Source: Brachypodium distachyon
Lineage: Eukaryota > Streptophyta > Magnoliopsida > Poales > Poaceae
Direction of reading: 5' to 3'
Length of the DNA stretch: 64,000 nucleotides
Assembly: GCF_000005505.3 (NCBI RefSeq)
Contig: NC_016131.3
Coordinates: forward strand, 15,087,501 to 15,151,500
Positions 44,475-64,000 of this stretch are shown here, piece after piece. Under the pieces are notes generated by a model, which worked only from the letters and a program-made list of their open reading frames with translations, was not told the DNA's origin and did not search any database. How positions within the stretch are numbered: position 1 is the stretch's first letter; every line of letters starts with the position of its first letter. The translations under genes were made by a program, and so were the position numbers.

Positions 44475-47400
44475 ATGCCGAAGCCCGCGGCGACGTTGGC
44501 ATCCCTCCTCCTCCCGCAGCTACGGCACCGCCCCTTCCCGCCACCTCCGCCCCTCCTCCCCCGCGCCCTCTCCTTCTCCTCCACCTCTTCCCCGCTCGTC
44601 GCCGCCCGCCGCCGCTTCCGCTTCTCCCCCACCACGCACCTCGCCGTCACCGCCGCCGCTGTATCCAACGTCGCCGTCGAAGCCCCAGCACCCACCGCGT
44701 AAGCTCCCCCTCGACCCCGCCCGCCCTTGCACTCTCTCCTCCGAACAGGAAGGAACAGCCGCTGTTAATTCTGTTCTCCAAGCAGCACACGGGCGGCTGG
44801 ACTGATGGTAATTGGTATCTACCGTGCTGCAGGTATCCAGCGTACGACAGGATTCTGCCGTGCCCTGCGCAGGACGACCCTCCGAGGATCGAGCACCTCG
44901 TGGCGCGGGAAGACGAGGCCGCCGGCGATTTCATCTCCAGGTCCCTCGGCCTCCCTCCTCTGTAAGCACTCACCAGTCAAATCCTCTATCCCTCTGCCAC
45001 TCACACGCACACGTAGAGGCTCATTTTGGTGGAACATGAAATGCGTAGCTCATAGGGCCAGCGTAAGGGCGATTTTAGTAACACTGTGGGCGTTGAAGGT
45101 ACGTTGCAGACCTCATCAAGTTCGGGGCCGTGTACTACGCCCTCGTCGCGCCGCAGCCGCCTCCGTACGCCGCTCCTGAGCATGTTAGGATCTTCAGAGA
45201 GGTGACCGAGCCGTCGGTCCTGCGCCGGAGGGCGTCCATTAAGGGGAAGACCGTGAGGGAGGCGCAGAAGACTTTCAGGGTCACCGACCCCGGCCAGCAC
45301 CTTGAGGCCGGCACGTATCTGCGGGTTCATGTGCATCCCAAACGGTTCCCCCGGTAAGTTTATGCAAGGTGTTATTATTATCTGCTAGGATGGTTTGCAG
45401 CAGTGATTGCAATGAGTTCTCCGGTGTGAACTATTGTCAATTTGGAGGGAGGGACCGATTCAGTTTGGATGCTAATGGGTGTGGTTTAAAAATATTGTCA
45501 GGTGTTATCAAATTGACTGGAAATCTAGGGTAATAGCAGTCACTGATAACTACGTTGTGCTCAATAAGCCAGCTGCAACGTCGGTATGTTTCTGTTCTCT
45601 TGTTTTTTTATTGGCACCTATTATAAATTTCCAAGGCCACAAATATGAGAATTCAGAATGCTGGTTTCGTTTCTGCATGTAACTATATGGTTTCTATGTA
45701 ATCCCATTTTACTTAACTAAAATGGTTGCTTCATGAAATTAAAACGTGACTACATGAAAGTGCATCCATACCACTGATGTAAGAGAATACAGTACAAGCA
45801 CGAGACCAGGGTTATTCATGAAGCAGGATTTTTAGATTCAGGTCTTGGAGCTGGTTGTTTGATAAAGTGCACTAAGGGTCCAAAGTTCATACTAACATCC
45901 GATGATAATTATGTGTAGGTAGGAGGAGCAACTGATAACATTGAGGAATCTTGTGTGGTTTTTACTTCGCGTGCATTAGGAGTAGACAGTCCTTTAATGA
46001 CAACTCATCAAATTGACAACTGTTCTGAAGGCTGGTTTGTTTTTTACTACCCTACTTCTATAAAACCCGTACTGTGGTATGCAATTAACTGACCCCATCT
46101 TTTTCCACTTAATTTTAAACTTTGCAGCGTGGTGTTGTCTAAAACCAAGGAGTTCTGCTCAGTTTTCCATGGATTGATAAGGGTAAGTTACTTTATTGCT
46201 GAAGGTAATGTACTGTTGCACTGTGAGTCTCTAGCGAGAAAGTAAACATTTCCTTCTGTAACAGGAAAAACAGGTTAAGAAACTTTATCTCGCGCTTACA
46301 ACAAAACCTGTGTCTCCAGGAATAATTACACATTACATGCGTCCTCTTAATCGTGCTCCTAGACTAGTTTCAGAAGGTAATCCCTGAATTTCAGTCTGTT
46401 GCTTCCATTATGGTTGAGTGCCAAAGGTGTAGCTTCAGTCCTAGTATACAAGTTTATAGGTAGCATTTTCCGAAACATATCAGAGTCTGAGTAAAATATC
46501 TGACTATACATATATGCTATCATGCAGAACTAGTAAGTTAGGATCATTCATTATCTATTCATGAAAGATCAATCAGTGGTTTACATATAACTCATGTATT
46601 GTACTTGTACGCCAGATGTTGTGTGTGGCCTCATCACTCATTAGGTTGTGTCATCACTGATTGCATGTCAAAGAATTATGAATATTGAAGTCCTTGACCG
46701 GGCAAAAGGAATACACTGCTTACATTTTGGCCTGACTGGTAGCATTTAAAGTTCTGAACTAGCCTATGGATTGGTGTAATGATGTCTGGACCTTGGAAGT
46801 TTATTCCATGCATGCGTAGATAATCGGATGTCCTTATATTAGCAGATTAATGTTTTTGTTATACTTTGTCAGATCATATTGGAGGATGGCATCTTTGTCA
46901 AATGGAGATATTAGACTGTACGAAAGTTCCATGGCCAAAACCTTTGATCACAAAGGTCCACAACGTGGACAACTGTGGTTGGCCCAGACAGGAAGCTGCC
47001 TATGAATGTAAAATCAATCTCATGACAGGGAAAACTCATCAGGTATTGTATATTTTTTGAACAAATTGTTTGTGTATTTAAGGTTCATCATTCATCCCTG
47101 TGATGCTATCAATTCCTTTTGTATGGAAGACACCATTGAAGATTTGATCCTCCCCGCCCCCTAACGGTAGTCCAAGAGAATCAGAAGTAACTGGCTGGTG
47201 GCTAGGAATAGGAGACTCTGATGTAAATTGTAAATCAAAAATTTTCCATTTATGTTTTTGCATATCTATTTTATTCAGAACATTAGCATGGATCATGTGG
47301 TATAGTAGTTTCATGGATTTAACAATGGTTCATTTAATTAATCTTAATGGCATACCATGCTCTGATACTTCTCATGTTCCAAACTGGTATCAAAAGCTCC

Positions 47401-47960
47401 CTCCCTTTCATTCTTGATGCGTCGATACAGAGTGCCGATGTGAGTTTAAATAGAAGAGTGCCGGTGTGATTGTGTGAATACTGAGTACAAGATCATTCTT
47501 AAGCTAAATCTGCAGTTGTCTTCTTGTGTTGCATCGAGGTCCAGCATTGCTTGTTTCTGAAATTAAATTAAATTAACTGTCAATGTGCACTTGTTTTGTC
47601 CAGTGGTACAATCTGCCCCAATAGTGTCTAATCTGTAGATGACATGTTATGCAGATAAGAGCACAACTTGCTGCTATAGGCGCTCCAATTATAGGTGATT
47701 CTGCATACATGACTGGAGCAATCGCAGCAATGGCTAACCCAAGCATAAACCCATACGGCAGGGAGAGCTTGAATTACAACAGTGAAGAGGAAAAGGCTGC
47801 TGCTGTTGAAGCCTGGGTTGCTTGCCATGGCAAGGAACCGAAGTCCGTGATTGGTCTGCAAGCATCTGAGATCTCATGGGATCACGAAGGCGAGCACCAC
47901 TATTACAAGGCAGGGGTCCCTTGGTGGCGGCAAGATTCAGTGGAGTCAGACCTGGTCTGA
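44475..47960 (+). CDS. RNA pseudouridine synthase (RluA/RluD family), plastid type 6-like
   Basis: Nine exons: 44475-44698, 44833-44961, 45099-45353, 45502-45583, 45919-46034, 46128-46182, 46265-46376, 46873-47042 and 47655-47960. All junctions are GT-AG and in phase, giving 482 residues. The first about 75 residues are Ala/Pro/Ser/Arg-rich with few acidic residues, a typical chloroplast or mitochondrial transit peptide. An S4-like segment (residues about 150-205) precedes the catalytic domain, which begins IAVTDNYVVLNKPAATS. The catalytic motif is THQIDNCSEG, with the essential Asp kept but Arg-Leu of the usual HRLD replaced. Later family motifs are KLYLALTTKP, INLMTGKTHQIRAQLAAIGAPIIGD (split by the last intron) and INPYGRESLN. 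The closest known plant type is RNA pseudouridine synthase 6. It converts uridine to pseudouridine in organellar RNA; the target is not known from sequence. Confidence 0.9.
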
Positions 47961-50900
47961 ACTGTGACAGCCATACAAACGAGAATTCCAGCTCCGGAGC
48001 ACTGTCCCCCGAAACTGAAGTGACCGGTGCGAGTACCCTCATCTGGGGGAGAGGGGATATCTTACTTGTCTGACAAAGAGAAGCATGGCTGATACACCAA
48101 CACCGATTTTGGGCCGGAACGCCTCGCCGACCGTCAGCACAAATCTAACACGCCGAAGGTATTCAGATAGAATGTCTGATGCTGGACCTGTAACTGTTGT
48201 AATCGGGGCAGAGTTGCTCTGCCAATTCAATTTTACCAGGGTTTACCTGGTTGCTGTAGTTTCTAAGATTTCACCTGTCTGTGTACCTCGTACTAAACTG
48301 TCCCTGGTCCTTGTGTACTCTGCGTCGAGGTTGAAAGGAAATTTGGTCCCCGTACAGAACTTTTGAGCGGAAGCGCTGGCGTGGCCCATGCTAGATTTGG
48401 GCTGCCCTTTCCTGATCCAGTGAGGCCTAGAAAGAAGTGAAGGCCTTTTTGTTCCGTTTATCGGTTGGTTGCTGTTTGATCCTACACGCAACGCGGAGAC
48501 CTACTCCAGCGGGAAACCACTCTAGAAGAGAGATGTTTCACGTGCGTTCGTAGACGGCACTCGGGAGAATGCTCCGGGGCCGGACCCACGCTCTAGACTG
48601 TGTTGACAGGGACCGTAGCAGCATGAGAACATGTTGTGAGCTTTCTTCTTACAAAAAGAAAAGAAAAAGGGGAGGGGTGATGATCTTTCTTTTCCTTTTG
48701 AATGTTTAGTCCTTGCAAGCTGTACTTTTATTTTTGAACCACAAAATTTCACCAGCCCCACGGAATCAGCTCGTGCGCCACATGTGCAACATAAGTAAAT
48801 TAGTTGGAACTCAAGGTTTAGATGCTTCTCTGGTCAATTTTGAAGTTTTCCTTTAGCTTGCCAATTTTGAAGTTCCAGAACAAAGATGAGCATCGACATG
48901 AGCATACATGGAAAGTGGGATGCGCAACTCATTTTCTATTTATGGAACAAAAATGTGTTCGTTTCGTACATGAATGTTTTGTTTTTGGAAGAAATGTACA
49001 TGAATGTATATTTGGCATTCTACTTTGGAGGGCGTCGCCAGCCTTGGAGCTGCTAGTGTTTGCTAAATTTTGGCGAGCACTGCTATGCGTACGATCATTT
49101 TCTGTACAGCACGACGATTCGATCCAACCATCCATGCACTAACACACTGCAGCCCATCCACTAGATTAACCATCGTACAAAGATCGTACGAGTAGGTGTC
49201 GTACGCACAGTAGTTTCGAATTTTGGCATGTGCACATAATGACATAAAGATGTATAGGTTTGTTTTTGTCATGTCAACCTATGTTCTTTCTGTGTCAAAT
49301 TCCTCCTCCTTTTCCAACCGAGCTCTATCAATCATGGTTGAATTTGTCTCATTTGTTGGTGATCATGTGTTGGTACTTTGAGAATATAAGCCGACCTGGA
49401 GGCTTTCAAAAGAAAAGAAAAAGGTGTTAACAAAAAAAAAACTCGGAGCAGACAATGAAACATGTACTGATGTCATGTTTTAGATGCTGTTTTTTTTATC
49501 CTCGTCATCTTGGGCAAATCCACAGAAATCGAGTGTCTCCCAAACCCGTGTTCTTTCTGAATCAAAATTTAGACTACTCGATACCGCCAACAAAAACACC
49601 CTTACATAATGATCTTAACTTGGTGGATGATTTAAGACTAAGAGCATGAGATTTGTGTTATATTTGTGGACCATCGACCTCTAATATAAAAATCACGACT
49701 AGCGTGTACGTAATCCACACAATCCCATCCAATCATGCGCTTAAATATAACACAATTCACCTAATGACATGCATAGCATATCACAAGATTCGCAACTAAT
49801 TTGGAAAGCATGTATTTAGCTATTCAAAAACCTCTAGTTAACCTAATATTTGGAATTCATCGTCCACAAATTCGGAAAGCCTCCAATCAGTTATTTCGAA
49901 ATTGACAGTTAATCTGAATAATCAAGTAATTTATAATTATTCAGATTATTTGGATAGTCTCCCGCACCAGAATTTTGTATGCACTAGTTTTCTAGTTTAA
50001 ACACGTATGAGGCACTGCAATATACAAGCTCACCGGCTCACCCACATCCACTCTACAACCAAATCACGTAACTCCTGTCATCCGCAAAACTTTGATCAAC
50101 ATTTGGACAGCTTGTATGAGATTATGCAAAACTTTGACCAACATTTGGACTACTAGCATAAGATTACGTTGACACTAAAACAATTTGTCTAGTTGTTGGT
50201 TCAGAAGTTTGACTTTTTTCCTACACGCGTCCTACATTTTCGGATCAGAAAGGCAATTTGTTATGTTTTCCACTTCACGTATAAGACCATCTCCCACAAT
50301 CCAGCCAAAAGGTTACTAAAAGCATACCACGTAGGCATTTAGATGACGTTGTGTAGAAAATGTGTACCGAGAGATGGTAACCGTTATCGTGCGGAGAAAC
50401 AACTTTCGCGTGTACCAAGAACTTAGCATAGCTGTTTATCCTTTTTGAGACACAGTTGTTATTAAGACCTTATCTCACGGTCTCCATCCTCGCAGACTTG
50501 CAACTCTTCGTAACAATTTATTGAAAATGTTGTTGTCGATAAATTGAGATATTCTCTGTCATCTAAGCAACCAAGAAGTACTCCACTATCCTAGCACTAC
50601 CTCCGATCCAATAAATGCCGAAGTTTTGAAACCTCTTGTCAGGGAATGTCCTGCGTGATTCGTACCTTTTCCCTTTCTCACAGCAAACACCTTCATTGAT
50701 GCTACAATTTTCCGTCGTAGGCCTTAGATTTGCCACATCCCCAATTGGCATGCATCATCGAAGCTACATCCAACCTCTCCTATCTCATCATTCTACTGTT
50801 TCCTTCTACGAAATATGTCCTTCCTTTTCAAATCCCAACAGTTTCTGCGACATGGCCTTAACCTGGTGGATAGAATTTCTTTTGAGGCATAACCTTGTGG

Positions 50901-51250
50901 ATAGATAGATGATGACAAGTTTGGGACTAAAAGGACCATTGAACTAACACAGGCGTACCCCACACGCGGCGCCCTACGGCCTAGCAAAACAAAACTCCCT
51001 CCATGGGCCATCGTAGCGTGGTGGACACACAGAACGCCGTGAACCGCCCGCACAGACACAAGCACCCTGCTGTCTCTGACAAGCAGGCCCGTTCCTTCTG
51101 CCACACGACTCGCTGCCAACATGGCCCCACCCGGTGAGAGGGGCGAGTCCCGGGAACAAAAACACAGCCAGGGGACGAGTCCCCGAAACAAAAACACAAA
51201 CGCTCCCAGGAAAAAAACTTATCTGCCCTCTAATCTGCCTTACCATACCC
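47961..51250. other. Intergenic, no gene recognised
   Basis: 47961 to about 48450 is probably the 3' untranslated region. 48450-50900 is AT-rich with only short unconvincing ORFs. 50950-51250 becomes GC-rich towards the promoter of the chromatin remodeller gene. A MITE-like end (CCTCCGATCCAATAAATGCC) lies near 50599. Confidence 0.4.
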
Positions 51251-51264
51251 TTCTCTCGAGAGAT

Positions 51265-51305
51265 AACCACCCCCCCCCTCTCTTTCTCTCTCTCTCTCTC
51301 CCCGC
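51265..51305 (+). promoter_or_regulatory. CT-rich tract at the CHR5-like gene promoter
   Basis: CTCTCTTTCTCTCTCTCTCT lies about 900 bp upstream of the ATG, at the upstream edge of a GC-rich leader. Pyrimidine (Y) patches of this kind are common at plant transcription starts. No TATA box was seen. Confidence 0.4.
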
Positions 51306-52193
51306 GCCGCCGCCGCCCCCCGCCGCCGCGCGGTACCCCGCCTCGACGCACGCAGCTCTCCGGCGATCGCCGCCGCCGCCCCCGATCCGTCCCCTCTCGG
51401 AAAACCCGCGGAAAAGTGCCCCGGAATCCGCTGGGCCCGTGTTTTTAAGGCCCGAATAATAAATCCCCGCACCGCGGGTGGCTTCCGCTGCTCCCCCGCC
51501 CCGCGACGCTCGCGGCCGCCGGCGCCGGCGATCGCGTCAGTGGATAGGCGTGCGTGCGCGCCCCCCCACGCCGGGCCCACCCAGTCCTCGCGGTCCAAAC
51601 CTTGCCCCCACCCCCTGTCGGGACGACCCGGCGCGCTCGACAGCCTCCTCCTCCTTCCTCCTCGCCTGCCCGACGCGGCACGAGGTGCGTCTCCTCGCTG
51701 CTGCCTTTTTTTTCACGGGTTTTATAGGGGAACTTGCAGAGTTACTTGGTTCTAGGGCGTCGGGCGCCCCGGCTCCAGCGGCGCGGGCCCGATCCGCGCC
51801 GCGGGTGGCTCGATCTGGCCGCCGCCGGCGCCGATCTGTCGGGCGGCGAGCGAATCGGTCGGGATTTAGGGTTTCGAAATCCAATTCGAATTTCGCCCGC
51901 TCGAGTCTGCTCTGCTCGGAGCAGCCGTTGCTCTGCTCCCACTGCTCGATTTTGGGTTGAGTTGGGCCATCGCTATTCCTCCCCCTCGAGAGTTTGATTC
52001 ATTTCGTGTTTGTAAAACGACCCGACCATTGCAAAATCATAAGAAAACAATAGCATTGAGTGGGTGGGGCATTACATGTTGGCCCGGAGCTACTCGAGTG
52101 ATGTTCTAAACTGGCTTCGTTTGATAAACTGCAGGGAGCCATAGACTGCTGACGCTCTCAGAGTATCTTCTTCATGTGCTGTCGTAAGCTGTG
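51306..52193 (+). other. 5' untranslated region of the CHR5-like gene with a leader intron
   Basis: A GC-rich leader exon ends at about 51684 (CACGAG then GTGCGT). An intron with T-rich sequence runs to the acceptor ACTGCAG at 52134, and a second leader segment leads to the ATG at 52194. Exact transcript start unknown. Long ORFs here are GC artefacts. Confidence 0.6.
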
Positions 52194-63948
<11,755 letters not shown>

Positions 63949-64000
63949 CTGAAGTAGTCAACTTTGTCAGTTGAGCAGCATTGTTCCTAGGAGTCTTCAG

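Noticed and set aside
51230..51960. Long ORFs on both strands in the CHR5-like leader
   Set aside because: Very GC-rich leader with CT repeats; low-complexity peptides and no conserved motif.

Overview
This window is nuclear DNA from a monocot, almost certainly a grass and probably of the Pooideae (inference). The evidence is split genes with GT-AG introns, many Stowaway-type miniature transposons ending in TACTCCCTCCG, two copies of the grass-type DUF6598 family, and several plant families whose genes carry their usual introns. I saw no bacterial operons, CRISPR arrays or rRNA, and I recognised no tRNA genes.

Layout. 1-3.2 kb: minus-strand DUF6598 gene running off the left edge, with a decayed N-terminal region. 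3.6-7.5 kb: a small coiled-coil gene fragment, GC-rich sequence and repeats. 7.8-10.3 kb: minus-strand serine carboxypeptidase-like (SCPL) pseudogene that has lost internal exons and carries a 0.7-kb transposon in a coding exon. 11.1-11.4 kb: LINE fragment. 12.06-22.03 kb: plus-strand degenerate plastid-type EF4/LepA (GUF1) gene, split by a 5.2-kb Ty1/copia element (14010-19212) that itself contains a solo-LTR-like insertion. 22.65-23.27 kb: LRR-receptor remnant. 24.7-25.8 kb: minus-strand AP2/ERF-like gene with three AP2 domains. 26.9-34.8 kb: repeats, a LINE tail with long flanking duplications, a DUF863-like pseudogene and mostly gene-free DNA. 34.9-36.9 kb: second DUF6598 gene, apparently intact. 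37.1-40.6 kb: a transposon cluster with a nested TIR element and a 1.2-kb Pack-MULE-like element with a perfect 9-bp target-site duplication. 41.35-43.26 kb: a three-exon gene with a conserved C-terminal domain. 44.5-48.0 kb: a nine-exon organellar RNA pseudouridine synthase gene. 48-51.3 kb: intergenic. 51.3-63.95 kb: a complete 30-coding-exon CHD1-type chromatin remodeller (CHR5-like).

The left 40 kb behaves like a gene graveyard: at least four families (SCPL, LepA, LRR receptor, DUF863-like) are present only as broken copies, and transposons sit directly in their exons. The right 23 kb holds three apparently intact housekeeping-type genes in the same orientation. The intact genes show no obvious common pathway. 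The exon coordinates come from reading frames, splice dinucleotides and family knowledge, without transcript evidence. I found no convincing undescribed biological system; the strongest leads are the three-AP2 protein, the gene-fragment-carrying Mutator-like elements and the nested insertions in the LepA pseudogene.
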